From CAZJUP01 sp964549275 (lineage in GTDB: Bacteria; Fidelibacterota; Marinisomatia; Marinisomatales; TCS55): a stretch of DNA of 64,000 nt. The translations under genes were made by a program, and so were the position numbers. Under the pieces are notes generated by a model that saw only the letters and a list, made by a program, of their open reading frames with translations, did no database searches and had not been told where the DNA came from. Below, one piece after another: positions 32,936-42,371 of this stretch. The stretch is from positions 153,092 to 217,091 of the forward strand of contig CAZJUP010000002.1 in NCBI GenBank assembly GCA_964549275.1, in the 5' to 3' direction. Each line of letters opens with the position of its first letter. The stretch's first letter is position 1.

Positions 32936-34006
32936 TTGATTAAATCTATATTAAAGGGGATCGGTCTAATAATCTTATGTTTGATATTATATCTTGTGGC
33001 ATGGCCTGTATCTATTGATCCTGTTGCATGGGACCCGAATGCCGCACCGGAACTTGTTGGAGATTATGCCCAAAATCATGTATTAGAATCCATAGAGATA
33101 TTTACTCCCGGTGATGGGATTGGCCCGGAAGATATAGATGTGGACCTTTTCGGGCGTATTTATGCACCCTACGAGGATGGAAGAATTTTTAGATACAATG
33201 CCCAAGGCCAGGAGGGTGAAGAATTTGCCAATACCCAGGGGCATCCTCTGGGAATTCAGTTCGATGCCAACGGAAACTTGATTGTTTGCGATGCTTTTAA
33301 AGGATTACTATCCATATCTTCTGATGGTGAATTGAATTCGTTAGTGACAGAAGTAGATGGGATTCCTCTCACTTTTACCAACGACGTTGATATTGCAAAA
33401 GATGGGACGATTTACTTTACGGATGCCTCCATAAAATTTGACCAACCCCATTTTCGTGACGACATTTTGGAACACCTGCCCAATGGACGACTCCTTGCTT
33501 ATGATCCGAAAACTGGTTCAACACAAACAGTTAAAGACAAATTATATTTTGCCAACGGGGTTGCTTTGAGCCCGGACCAATCATTTATCCTTGTAAATGA
33601 AACCAGTGCATACAGAATTACGAAAGTGTGGATTGATGGGGAGAAAAAAGGGCAATCAGAAATTTTCATGGATAATCTGCCCGGAATTCCTGATGGAATT
33701 TCCTCTAATGGTGAAGGAGTCTTTTGGGTCGCTTTTCCTTCTAAGCGACAGGCTATTATTGATAAACTGGCCCCAAAACCATTTTTACGAAAGGTTGTTA
33801 TGCGTTTGCCGCAGTCTCTTCAGCCGGCACCGGAACGATATGGATTTGTATTGGGGGTGAGTCCGGAAGGGGAAGTGCTGTATAATTTGCATGACCCGTC
33901 ACCGAACTCATTTTCACCTATCACAAGCGTTGAAGAACAGGATGGATATTTATATTTTGGGAGTTTGACATTTCCTGGGTTTGGGAGGATGAAGGTCCCC
34001 ATTTAA
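32936..34006 (+). CDS. Membrane-anchored SMP-30/strictosidine-synthase-like beta-propeller
   Basis: 356 residues. An N-terminal membrane anchor (ILKGIGLIILCLILYLVAWPV) is followed by a six-bladed propeller of the gluconolactonase/strictosidine synthase type (GPEDIDVDLFGRIYAPYEDGRIF, TNDVDIAKDGTIYFTDAS, FANGVALSPDQSFILVNET, GIPDGISSNGEGVFWVA). It probably acts as a periplasmic hydrolase; the substrate is unknown. The only available start in frame is TTG 32936, just after a TGA. An out-of-frame ATG at 32926 would join with a one-base change, so the start region may carry a small error. Confidence 0.75.
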   Translation: MIKSILKGIGLIILCLILYLVAWPVSIDPVAWDPNAAPELVGDYAQNHVLESIEIFTPGDGIGPEDIDVDLFGRIYAPYEDGRIFRYNAQGQEGEEFANTQGHPLGIQFDANGNLIVCDAFKGLLSISSDGELNSLVTEVDGIPLTFTNDVDIAKDGTIYFTDASIKFDQPHFRDDILEHLPNGRLLAYDPKTGSTQTVKDKLYFANGVALSPDQSFILVNETSAYRITKVWIDGEKKGQSEIFMDNLPGIPDGISSNGEGVFWVAFPSKRQAIIDKLAPKPFLRKVVMRLPQSLQPAPERYGFVLGVSPEGEVLYNLHDPSPNSFSPITSVEEQDGYLYFGSLTFPGFGRMKVPI

Positions 34007-34038
34007 ATCAAACACTCTCTGCCGAGTCATACTTTCTA

Positions 34039-35550
34039 TTATTTTTGTATACGCTCGTAAGAATCTAAAACTTCATCCATAGCCATTTGAATCGTTAGTG
34101 TAATGGTATCGTGAATAATCATATGAAATGAGCCTAACTCTTTTCTGGCATGTAATTGAGTGATGATTACAGATTCTATGGCTTCAAGTGCTGCACATAC
34201 TTCTTCAGGAGGAAAATGCTCCCGGCTGCGTATTCCAGCAAGAAAACGGGTGTAATTTACCATACTCATCCGGTCTCCTGTCCTGACACATCCAATTAAG
34301 AGATTGATGTAAATATTGGTGTACCATTCAAGTGTGTCGGAATCCATTTGACAATAATTCGGATATTTAAACTCATTTTTTGGTTCGAGAATGGTGCTGA
34401 GAATATGGGTAGTGAAGGTGTCTTGTAGGTCTTGCATGGCTTCGGCGACAATGAGATTTGGTCGAATAATTTTGTATTTTTCCATGGCCAACACATTTTT
34501 ATGATCCCATTCGGTGGGGAATGATTTCATATGCTCAATCAGGTAGAGCAGTCTTCGCTGAATGGAATAGCGGGGATGAGGTGACCACCCTAACGTTTTA
34601 CGTGTTTTTTCAGAATTTACAGTTAACGATTTATCAATATAATCTATCATCCAGGGGCGTTCGAAGGGACGATTGCCAATAAGCCTCCCTAACCAATCCC
34701 TTAAGGTAACCCCTATCCTGGAGAGAAAAATGGGCATATATTTTGGTGGAGGAGAGATAGAATAGAAGAATCGGGTGGATAAATCGTATAGCTCTTTATG
34801 AGTCACTGCGCCGTCAGGACTTGCAATGTAAATATCATAATCGGGGAGAATATTGGTTTTTTGTAATATGGAAAATAATAGATGATTAAGGCAATTAATG
34901 TGAATGTAGGGTACAGCGGATAATCCCTGCCCGCCTAGAATTCTAGAGTTCCATTTTTTGGATAACCATGTTTTAAGAAAGATATAAAGAGGCCCATACT
35001 CGCACCAGTCTGTGAATACAGCAGCGAAGCGGACTATTGAACAAGGAAAGGATTGAGAAGCTTCCTTTATTCGGGATTCTCCGATTGCTTTTGTTTGTGC
35101 GTATGGAAAATCGGCATTGGGAAGGGTATCTTCGTTTACCACGTTTCCTTTATGAGGGAATTCACAGGCTGCAACAGAACTGGCAAATATAAACCGTTTT
35201 AGGTTTGGAAAGTTTAATGCTTGTGATAATAACAATTCTGTTCCGAGAATATTGGTTCTTTCATATTCCAGGTGAGGATCATTATCAAAATTATAATAGG
35301 CAGCGAGGTGGATAATAAACTCAACATCCCCGGAATTTTGGATCTTCCACATGACGTCTTCCAAATGAATTTTATTGGCAATATCCACCAAAACCCAATG
35401 AATGTTTTTATGGGGAGAGATGCCCACTTCGGCCTGTGTTCGACGAGCCAGCGCCCAAACCACATACTTCATTTTTAAATGCTCAATCAAATGACGGCCC
35501 ACCAACCCGGATGCACCGGTAAGAATGATTATAGGCAATTTTTCACTCAT
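34039..35550 (-). CDS. SDR-family epimerase/reductase fused to a helical C-terminal domain
   Basis: 503 residues from ATG 35550; a longer in-frame start (35610) adds an unrelated segment. Residues 1-320 form an extended SDR: LTGASGLVGRHLIEHLK (NAD(P)-binding GxxGxxG), VEFIIHLAAYYNFD, FIFASSVAACE and YAQTKAIGE (YxxxK). Residues about 345-503 are an all-helical, Trp- and Met-rich domain of unknown family (KYKIIRPNLIVAEAMQDL... GSFHMIIHDTITLTIQMAMDEVL), perhaps related to RsbRD-type sensor domains. Such a fusion is unusual for an SDR. The gene overlaps the upstream membrane-protein gene by a few bases. Confidence 0.75.
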   Translation of the reverse strand: MSEKLPIIILTGASGLVGRHLIEHLKMKYVVWALARRTQAEVGISPHKNIHWVLVDIANKIHLEDVMWKIQNSGDVEFIIHLAAYYNFDNDPHLEYERTNILGTELLLSQALNFPNLKRFIFASSVAACEFPHKGNVVNEDTLPNADFPYAQTKAIGESRIKEASQSFPCSIVRFAAVFTDWCEYGPLYIFLKTWLSKKWNSRILGGQGLSAVPYIHINCLNHLLFSILQKTNILPDYDIYIASPDGAVTHKELYDLSTRFFYSISPPPKYMPIFLSRIGVTLRDWLGRLIGNRPFERPWMIDYIDKSLTVNSEKTRKTLGWSPHPRYSIQRRLLYLIEHMKSFPTEWDHKNVLAMEKYKIIRPNLIVAEAMQDLQDTFTTHILSTILEPKNEFKYPNYCQMDSDTLEWYTNIYINLLIGCVRTGDRMSMVNYTRFLAGIRSREHFPPEEVCAALEAIESVIITQLHARKELGSFHMIIHDTITLTIQMAMDEVLDSYERIQK

Positions 35551-35944
35551 GGTCTGAATCAAAACCTTGCAGAAGGTACAAAAGGATGATTCCCACTGCA
35601 GCATCCCCAACTCCGGAGATAAAAATCATCCATATGGGAGAAATGAAAAAATAATAGACCCATAAAAAACCCACGGCTATACCCTTTGCGGAGATGGAAA
35701 TCCAAATTAATATCCTGTTATCTTTAGGATTAAATGCCGCAAGACTGTATATCATAGCCATGATCAAATGGAATACACCTCCCTGCGTTTCAAAAAATCG
35801 ATTTGGAGAGATTTCAAATCCTATTAGAAAAAATATATTATCAGGGAGAAAGATGAGTCCAAGTCCAACACATATAGAGTGGAGTGCTATCAAATAAAGA
35901 AAAAAAGTGAGACGGCCGGAAGCATGTTTCAAAAGGGAATTCAT
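35543..35944 (-). CDS. Small four-helix membrane protein
   Basis: 133 residues from ATG 35944 (a GTG at 35959 is also possible). There are four hydrophobic segments (LTFFLYLIALHSICVGLGLIFL, FHLIMAMIYSLAAF, ILIWISISAKGIAVGFLWVYYFF and WMIFISGVGDAAVGIILLYLL). No family is recognised with confidence; DUF4345-like proteins have a similar layout. It overlaps the SDR-fusion start by 8 bp, so the two are co-translated. Confidence 0.65.
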   Translation of the reverse strand: MNSLLKHASGRLTFFLYLIALHSICVGLGLIFLPDNIFFLIGFEISPNRFFETQGGVFHLIMAMIYSLAAFNPKDNRILIWISISAKGIAVGFLWVYYFFISPIWMIFISGVGDAAVGIILLYLLQGFDSDHE

Positions 35945-35990
35945 GTCATGATTTCTCACCAGGGTTTAAAAATTTTGAAGGGAAATAAAA

Positions 35991-36013
35991 ATAAAAAAGG
36001 TCTCCAGGGACCT
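35991..36013 (-). terminator. Terminator of the hydrogenase operon
   Basis: Read on the minus strand, AGGTC, a 6-nt loop and GACCT are followed by a T-rich run. It lies about 40 bp after the hydrogenase protease stop. Confidence 0.6.
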
Positions 36014-36051
36014 CTATAAAGAACAACTGTTGATTTAATTTATCAATGAAG

Positions 36052-36555
36052 CTAAAAGGATTGTTTCGAATGGATTCGAACATCCCAATCCTCCAGTATT
36101 TGTAATACGATGTCCATGGCATTATTCATGGAATTCTGTAATGCTTCCGACATTTTTAATCCTGCCTCCACACTGTCAGGTTGAAGGCCGACCAAAACAA
36201 TTTCCTCATTTTTTACATTCAGCATTTCTTTTGCAGCCAATACATCCGCTAACCCCAGGCTATGAGATGACATTTTGGTCTGGAGCAAGGTTGTAATCTC
36301 TCCATTTCGCAGGGATTTTACCGAACCTGGTTTCAATCCAAAATTGACTGCATCTAAAATAATGACTTTTTTATGATCTTCAAAATAGGGGAGTAAATCA
36401 AGTCCAAATGTTCCCCCATCAATGAAATTCACTGACGGCTCAAAGGAATAATGATTTTGCAGATATGCCAGAAGATGAATCCCGGCTCCCTCGTCCCGGA
36501 GAAGGGTGTTACCAATCCCCAGGACGAGTATGTCCGATTTATTCTCAGATAACAT
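36052..36555 (-). CDS. hybD: Hydrogenase maturation protease (HybD/HyaD type)
   Basis: 167 residues. ILVLGIGNTLLRDEGAG holds the nickel-sensing Glu, followed by VNFIDGGTFGLDLLPY (Asp) and KMSSHSLGLADVLA (His), the three metal ligands of this peptidase family. It removes the C-terminal peptide of the large subunit once the Ni-Fe site is built. It overlaps the large-subunit gene by 11 bp. Confidence 0.94.
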   Translation of the reverse strand: MLSENKSDILVLGIGNTLLRDEGAGIHLLAYLQNHYSFEPSVNFIDGGTFGLDLLPYFEDHKKVIILDAVNFGLKPGSVKSLRNGEITTLLQTKMSSHSLGLADVLAAKEMLNVKNEEIVLVGLQPDSVEAGLKMSEALQNSMNNAMDIVLQILEDWDVRIHSKQSF

Positions 36556-38245
36556 TGACGGTTACAATATCTTTTCGATTAGGTTCATGCATATGAATCG
36601 CACAGGCCAGACAGGGGTCGAAAGAATGAACCGTTCGGAGGACTTCCAGTGGTTTCTCAGGGTCTGCTACGGGATTTCCCATTAAAGAAGCTTCGTATGG
36701 ACCCAGTTTATCATCCTGATTTCTTGGCCCGGCATTCCATGTGGAAGGGACAACACATTGATAGTTTCGGATTTTGCCATCTTCAATCACCACCCAATGG
36801 GAAAGTGTACCCCGGGGAGCTTCATGATAACCAAACCCCGTTTGGGTGCCTATGGGAAATTCCGGCGGATTGAATGTGGTCATATCGCCACTGGCAATAT
36901 TATTGACCAATGCATTATAGTTTTCCTTTAGCACTTCATAAAGGACGGCGGTACGAATGCACCGCGCCGCGTGACGTCCCAGAGATGAATGCAGAACACT
37001 TACTGGAACTTTTTCCTTCGTGATAGCTCCAATTTTCTCCAATGCGAGTGTGGCATAAGTTTGAGTGGGTTTATGCCCGGCAGCAAACATGGTTAATACA
37101 TTGGCTAATGGACCAACCTGAGCAGGCTCATCATAAAAACTCGGCGCTTTGACCCAGGAATATTTACCACCTTCCTGAAAATCAGTGTAGTTGGGTTCCG
37201 TCTCTTCATCATAGGGATGTCGGGTCCAATCACCGTCATACCAGGAATGCTTAATACTTTCCTTTACACCATCTCTGAAATAGGCGTCTTCAAAGCTCTT
37301 TATAGCTTTGAATTTTCCGATGTCGCCATTTGGAATAAAACCTCCCGGTGTTCCAAAAACCGTTCCTTTCGTATCCATTGGGAAATCCGGTACACTGAGG
37401 TAATTGGTAACTCCGGATCCGTAATTAAGCCAATCTTTATAAAAAGCGGCTACGGCCGTTACATCCACCAGATAGACATCTTTAATGAATTTTTCCAATC
37501 CATCAATCAGGGTTTTTATCTGATATAGTTTTTCCATATTGATGGTTGACTGATTATCGGGGTTGATAGCATTGGCGACACCACCCACAGCCAGATTTTG
37601 AATATGAGGGGTTTTACTTCCGAGAATACTCACTATTTGGTTGGCCTGCCGCTGATATTCGAAGGCTTCTAAATAATGGGCAGCAGCAATCAAATTGACC
37701 TCAGGGGGTAAAATCATGGCTGGATGACCCCAATATCCATTTGCGAATATGCCAAGCTGGCCTGAATTAACAAAGGATTGGAGTTTTTCCTGGACAGTTT
37801 TTAATTCCCTTACTCCATTATTAGGCCATGGAGACAGGCTGTTTGCCAATTTAGAAGCGGCCTTTGGATCAGCGCTCAATGCTGACACCACATCAACCCA
37901 ATCCAATGCAGAAAGATGGTAGAAGTGAACAATATGATCATGAATGCCATGGGCGGCAATAATCATATTTCGGATGTATTGGGCATTGAGTGGGACTTCC
38001 ATTTTTAAGGCATTTTCTACTGCTCTGACGGACGTAATTGCGTGAACGGTAGTACATACACCGCAAATGCGTTGAGTATAGACCCAGGCATCCCTGGGAT
38101 CCCTATCTTTTAATATGAGTTCAATACCCCGCCACATTTGACCGGAAGACCAGGCATTGGATACTTTTCCGTTTTCTACATCGCAATCGATGCGCAAATG
38201 TCCTTCGATACGGGTGACAGGATCAACAACGATTCTTTTAGCCAT
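36545..38245 (-). CDS. hybC: [NiFe] hydrogenase large subunit (HybC type)
   Basis: 566 residues, normal for group 1 enzymes. RIEGHLRIDCDVENGKV, the L1 motif RICGVCTTVHA (first Ni-Fe cysteine pair) and the L2 motif DPCLACAIH near the C-terminus (second pair) are complete. The 15 residues after that His are the expected peptide removed by HybD. With the small subunit it oxidises H2 in the periplasm. It is the fourth gene of a hybOABCD-ordered operon. Confidence 0.97.
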   Translation of the reverse strand: MAKRIVVDPVTRIEGHLRIDCDVENGKVSNAWSSGQMWRGIELILKDRDPRDAWVYTQRICGVCTTVHAITSVRAVENALKMEVPLNAQYIRNMIIAAHGIHDHIVHFYHLSALDWVDVVSALSADPKAASKLANSLSPWPNNGVRELKTVQEKLQSFVNSGQLGIFANGYWGHPAMILPPEVNLIAAAHYLEAFEYQRQANQIVSILGSKTPHIQNLAVGGVANAINPDNQSTINMEKLYQIKTLIDGLEKFIKDVYLVDVTAVAAFYKDWLNYGSGVTNYLSVPDFPMDTKGTVFGTPGGFIPNGDIGKFKAIKSFEDAYFRDGVKESIKHSWYDGDWTRHPYDEETEPNYTDFQEGGKYSWVKAPSFYDEPAQVGPLANVLTMFAAGHKPTQTYATLALEKIGAITKEKVPVSVLHSSLGRHAARCIRTAVLYEVLKENYNALVNNIASGDMTTFNPPEFPIGTQTGFGYHEAPRGTLSHWVVIEDGKIRNYQCVVPSTWNAGPRNQDDKLGPYEASLMGNPVADPEKPLEVLRTVHSFDPCLACAIHMHEPNRKDIVTVNVI

Positions 38246-38257
38246 AAGACAACTCCT

Positions 38258-39394
38258 TTATGCGTGTTTCAGGTCCGGTAGGACCGGCAATTTTTTGACA
38301 AAAATGAGGTAAAGCATTAATTCTCCGGTGATGATGCCCAGGGTGATGATGATTTCGGAAGCCGCCGGAAAATAATGCCATCCTTCACCGGGATTAAACC
38401 CGATGAGAAATGTATTAAATCGTAATAACGCTCCACCAAGAACGAGAGACAACGAACTGTAAAACAATACTCTGTTTTTATTATATGTCGTCATCTTTGG
38501 AATGAGAACTGCAGGGATGAGGAAAAGCACCGTTTCAATAATGAACATTGAGCTTAAAAATCCTCCGGATACTGCTGTTATTAACTCGCCCCTTGCCATC
38601 AAATCTCCAAAACGGATAATAAGATAGAGCCCTGTTACCCATGGAATGAGTTTGGAGAGTTTTCCCAACATATCTGTTTCCAAGGGCCGTTTTAAAGAAA
38701 TCGAAGCCCATAAGGATTCAAAAATAACCATCCCATATCCCATGAGAATTGCAGTAATGAGAAATGTGACGGGTAACCAGTTCGACTGCCAGATGGGGGA
38801 TAGCTTTTCTCCGGCAATGACCATGAGGGTTCCAAGAGAGGATTGATGCATGGTGGGGAGTAAAACTCCTAAAGCAATTAAAACAAACAAAATCCTGTTC
38901 ATGAATTTTTCAGATTTTGTCCATTTCCATTGTTTAAAAAATACCGGTGAAAACTCAAGCCAAAGAATGAAGATATAGGTTCCTATGCAAAAAGCGACCT
39001 CAAACATGATGGAATTCAGATTCGCATGCCAAGGCAAAAACACGTTGTAAATTTGCCAGTAGCGTCCAACATCAATAAAAATAGCCACACCGGCCAATGT
39101 GTAACCAAACAGGCTTGTGAGAAGTGCAGGGCGGACAAGGGGATGGTATTGGCCGCGATTCATGACATAGACCACAAGAGCCATGGCATATCCGCCACAC
39201 CCTAGTGCTGTACCAATGAGAACATCGTAAACGATCCATAATCCCCAGGGATATCCATCACTTAAATTGGTTACGGCACCTAAACCATTCATAAAACGGT
39301 TGAGGAGTAGAGCACAGGCCAGTAAAGTGATGGCCAATAATCCCAAAAATGGCCCTGTTAGGATTTTTCCTCCGAGACGATTGTATTGACTCAT
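38258..39394 (-). CDS. hybB: Hydrogenase membrane subunit HybB (NrfD family)
   Basis: 378 residues with about ten hydrophobic segments (GPFLGLLAITLLACALLL, GYPWGLWIVYDVLIGTALGCGGYAMALVVYV, and more). GYPWGLWI and FDVGRYW-like motifs fit HybB/NrfD membrane subunits that bind quinone without heme. It would pass electrons from the FeS subunit to the quinone pool. It overlaps the HybA-like gene by 4 bp. Confidence 0.92.
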   Translation of the reverse strand: MSQYNRLGGKILTGPFLGLLAITLLACALLLNRFMNGLGAVTNLSDGYPWGLWIVYDVLIGTALGCGGYAMALVVYVMNRGQYHPLVRPALLTSLFGYTLAGVAIFIDVGRYWQIYNVFLPWHANLNSIMFEVAFCIGTYIFILWLEFSPVFFKQWKWTKSEKFMNRILFVLIALGVLLPTMHQSSLGTLMVIAGEKLSPIWQSNWLPVTFLITAILMGYGMVIFESLWASISLKRPLETDMLGKLSKLIPWVTGLYLIIRFGDLMARGELITAVSGGFLSSMFIIETVLFLIPAVLIPKMTTYNKNRVLFYSSLSLVLGGALLRFNTFLIGFNPGEGWHYFPAASEIIITLGIITGELMLYLIFVKKLPVLPDLKHA

Positions 39395-40383
39395 GACTGA
39401 CCCCCCTTCTCAAGTGCGTCAATCGATTTAGTGCTTTTATGAGCAGCAAATAAGAGACCAGCCAGCAAAACCACCGGTGCAATCATGCCTTTATATACCG
39501 CATGCTGTAATCCTTCTGATTTTGAGGCGCCAGACTTTTTTCCAAGAATAGGGAGACCTAACTTTGCAAAGGGAATAGCAGACAGCATTAAATACTGTGT
39601 CCCGCCACCCTCATTCTCTCCGTAGATGTAGTCCACGTATTTTTTTGAAGGTCTTTTTTGTATTTGGCGGCTACTCAGGGATTCCAATGGATAATCATAG
39701 GTAGTTCCGGGTTCAGTCTGGATCCGTTTTTTTGCTTCATCAAGTAAGTCACGGACGTCCCCAAAAATTGATGCTCCTGTTGGGCAAAATTCACAACAAG
39801 CAGGAATGCCACCTTCAGCCTGAACCTGGGTACACATTTCACACTTGATTATTTCAGGAATGGCTTCATCGTATTGGAACTTTGGAATGTTATAAGGGCA
39901 GGCGATTTGGCAGTATCGGCAACCGATACAAGCATCTTTATCATAGGCAACAATTCCTGTGATATTTTCTTTTGTGAGTGCTGTTACTGGGCAAGCAGAT
40001 ACGCAGTCTGGATCTACGCAATGCATACAGGCTCTTCGGATAAACCCATATCCATCTGTCTCCGCATCTTTGTTTAACCCGTTTCCGTCAATAAAGACTT
40101 TTATTTTATTCAGTGTTTTAGCATTCAGGTCAGTTCCGGAATCCCATGCACCGTCAATCCCTTTGTTCCATTCAAATGGGCTATGGTCAGAGGGCATAGC
40201 ATTGACGCGTTTGCAATTGACTTCGCAGGATTTACATCCAATACAAAGCGTTGCATCATACAGGATACCCACAGCTTTAGGCGGGAGAGATTTTGCAGTT
40301 CTTGCTTGAAGCTTACTTACGGTTCCCGCTGCTAGAGTTCCGGCGGAAAGGACCTTCATGAATTCACGTCTTCCGATATTCAT
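39391..40383 (-). CDS. hybA: Hydrogenase 4Fe-4S subunit HybA
   Basis: 330 residues. A Tat signal (GRREFMKVLSAGTLAAG) is followed by four ferredoxin-type clusters: CIGCKSCEVNCKRVN, CMHCVDPDCVSACPVTAL, CIGCRYCQIACPYNIP, and CEMC...CCEFCPTGA. A C-terminal transmembrane helix (KGMIAPVVLLAGLLFAAHK) anchors it on the periplasmic side. It links the small subunit to HybB. Confidence 0.94.
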   Translation of the reverse strand: MNIGRREFMKVLSAGTLAAGTVSKLQARTAKSLPPKAVGILYDATLCIGCKSCEVNCKRVNAMPSDHSPFEWNKGIDGAWDSGTDLNAKTLNKIKVFIDGNGLNKDAETDGYGFIRRACMHCVDPDCVSACPVTALTKENITGIVAYDKDACIGCRYCQIACPYNIPKFQYDEAIPEIIKCEMCTQVQAEGGIPACCEFCPTGASIFGDVRDLLDEAKKRIQTEPGTTYDYPLESLSSRQIQKRPSKKYVDYIYGENEGGGTQYLMLSAIPFAKLGLPILGKKSGASKSEGLQHAVYKGMIAPVVLLAGLLFAAHKSTKSIDALEKGGQS

Positions 40384-40393
40384 GATGCCCTCC

Positions 40394-41557
40394 TTAACTC
40401 GGGTTTGTGGGTGTGGCTGCCGCCTTGTCTTGGTCTTTTACTTTTTTAGACAGAGCAGCACCTGCACCTAAAGCAGCACCAGCAACCCCGGCGGCTACAG
40501 CAGCAGCACCCGGAGAAATTCCTCCAGCTTTTTCATCAATAATTCCCGGAAAGGATTCTGGCGGTGTTACTGAAAGTACGGAAGCTTGTTCATGGATAGG
40601 TTTTGTAAATCCAACACCTTGTTCACTACAACCGAAGCAGGGATGACCTGTTCCGATAGGCCATGAGCCTGTATCTCCAAATTTCTGGATAGAGCAATTG
40701 GCATAGGTTTCCGGTCCTTTACAACCGACTTTATACAAACACCAGCCCTGGCGGTGCCCCTCATCCCCAAACTGTGAAACAAATCGTCCGGCATCAAAGT
40801 GTGGCCGCCTTTCACAGTTATCATGGATAAGTCTTCCATAAGCGAACTCAGGTCTTCCCTGACTATCTAGTTTAGGGAGCTTTTTCAGGGTGAGATAGTA
40901 GAGAACAGTCGAAAGTATATTATAGGGACTAGCAGGACAACCGGGGAGATTAATCACGGGTGTCTTAATTCCATTTTGATTAAAGACTTCTGCAATTCCC
41001 GTAGCTCCGGTTGGATTAGGATAGGCTGACTGAACACCACCCCAAGAAGCACAGGAGCCAATGGCAACAGTCGCTGCTGATTTTGGCCCAATTTCAGTCA
41101 CAATATCCACAGCCTTCTTTCCGGCAATTTTACAGAATATCCCATCTTGAGCCAGAGGAATAGAACCTTCGCAAACTAAGATAAATTTACCTGTGTTTTC
41201 TTCAACGGATTTATGCAAAGCCGCTTCAACCTGGTGACCGGCCGCCGCACAAAGCGTTTCTGAATAATCCAGTGAAATGAGATCCAAAACCAAGTGTTCT
41301 GCAGTGGGATGTGTTGCGCGGAGCAGTGTTTCGGTGCATCCTGTACATTCTTGAAAATGAAGCCAAATCACCGGTGGGCGTTTTGCTTTTTCTTCAATGG
41401 TTTTGGTCACTTGGGCTACCATATTATATGGTAATCCCATGGCAGCGGTCATTGCCGTTGCAAACTTAATAAAGTCACGACGGCTTACCCCGTTAGTAGT
41501 GTCGTTATTTTTACGAGAAACGCGTTCAGCAATTTCCCTTCGAATTGGATTGGCCAT
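40394..41557 (-). CDS. hybO: [NiFe] hydrogenase small subunit (HybO type)
   Basis: 387 residues. A Tat signal lies at about residues 24-45 (SRRDFIKFATAMTAAMGLPY). The FeS ligands are visible: ECTGCTE (proximal cluster), GCPASPYN, then the medial/distal set (HDNCERRPHFDAGRF, GCKGPETYANC, CFGCSEQGVGF). A Gly/Ala-rich C-terminal helix probably anchors it. It is first in the operon; GAGGGGA serves as RBS. The gene order O-A-B-C-D matches E. coli hydrogenase 2. Confidence 0.96.
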   Translation of the reverse strand: MANPIRREIAERVSRKNNDTTNGVSRRDFIKFATAMTAAMGLPYNMVAQVTKTIEEKAKRPPVIWLHFQECTGCTETLLRATHPTAEHLVLDLISLDYSETLCAAAGHQVEAALHKSVEENTGKFILVCEGSIPLAQDGIFCKIAGKKAVDIVTEIGPKSAATVAIGSCASWGGVQSAYPNPTGATGIAEVFNQNGIKTPVINLPGCPASPYNILSTVLYYLTLKKLPKLDSQGRPEFAYGRLIHDNCERRPHFDAGRFVSQFGDEGHRQGWCLYKVGCKGPETYANCSIQKFGDTGSWPIGTGHPCFGCSEQGVGFTKPIHEQASVLSVTPPESFPGIIDEKAGGISPGAAAVAAGVAGAALGAGAALSKKVKDQDKAAATPTNPS

Positions 41558-41694
41558 AGAGATCCCCTCTCATGTTTTCTCTATGGGGGATGGGATACTT
41601 TTCTACGGGTACACCCTGCAGCAAGTTCATCTTCCATCATGTTTGGGTTCGGTTAATTCCCCCCATGTTGCGTAAGCAGGTTTTCAAATAGCGA

Positions 41695-42252
41695 TTAATT
41701 CAGGGAATGATGAATCGCGTAGAAGCAGGTCTGGTTTTGCTCCTTGATTTGACAATTCTCCCTGAATGTACCGTCGCACTGCAGGCAGATAAGACTGATT
41801 TTATCTTCCTGCTCAACACAATGATGGATATATTTTTCCAGCAAAGTGTTAAATGTTTTTAGTTCTGCCGGTGTAAAATGTCCCAGCGCTTCAGATTGCT
41901 TCTGAAAACGAATATTATCGTATTCTATAACAACAGTTTCCCCTTTTTTTGTGAGATTAACTGTTACGGACCTGCGGTCTGAATTTACCGGTGTCCGTGT
42001 CACCAATTTACCCTTGACTAATTTTTCCACGGTACGGCTGGCTGCAGGGGCACTCACATTAAATATTTCGGCAATTTCACTCACGGACTTTGCTCCGGAA
42101 ACCATGAGGACCTTTAAAATGTGGAGTTGATTTCGGGACAGGGAAGGGGAAATGGACTTTAAATAATTTTGTTCGCAAACATCATAGATGATTTGAGACA
42201 GTAATCTAATGTTATCAGCTATATGCTGATGCTTTATGCCATTAGATAACAT
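41695..42252 (-). CDS. MarR-family regulator with Cys-rich C-terminus
   Basis: 185 residues. A winged helix (LHILKVLMVSGAKSVSEIAEIFNVSAPAASRTVEKLVKGKLVTRTPVNSDRRSVTVNLT) is followed by a dimerisation helix and a C-terminal segment with five cysteines (HHCVEQ...LICLQCDGTFRENCQIKEQNQTCFYAIHH). Ordinary MarR proteins lack this tail, which could bind zinc or an iron-sulfur cluster and sense redox or sulfur state. It sits between the hydrogenase and polysulfide-reductase-like operons, in the same direction as both. Confidence 0.85.
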   Translation of the reverse strand: MLSNGIKHQHIADNIRLLSQIIYDVCEQNYLKSISPSLSRNQLHILKVLMVSGAKSVSEIAEIFNVSAPAASRTVEKLVKGKLVTRTPVNSDRRSVTVNLTKKGETVVIEYDNIRFQKQSEALGHFTPAELKTFNTLLEKYIHHCVEQEDKISLICLQCDGTFRENCQIKEQNQTCFYAIHHSLN

Positions 42253-42371
42253 GGCTAATAGTTAGAATAATTAATAATTAACATAGTTAAATATATAGGA
42301 TCAGCACTCCATATTCAAGTAAAAAATATTAGATAATTAATCGAGGAATATTATAAATAGAAATAATGGAC

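Noticed and set aside
42253..42371. AT-rich near-palindrome (AATAATTAATAATTAA) upstream of marR as an operator
   Set aside because: The region is so AT-rich that such symmetry is expected by chance; no second copy at the hydrogenase promoter.
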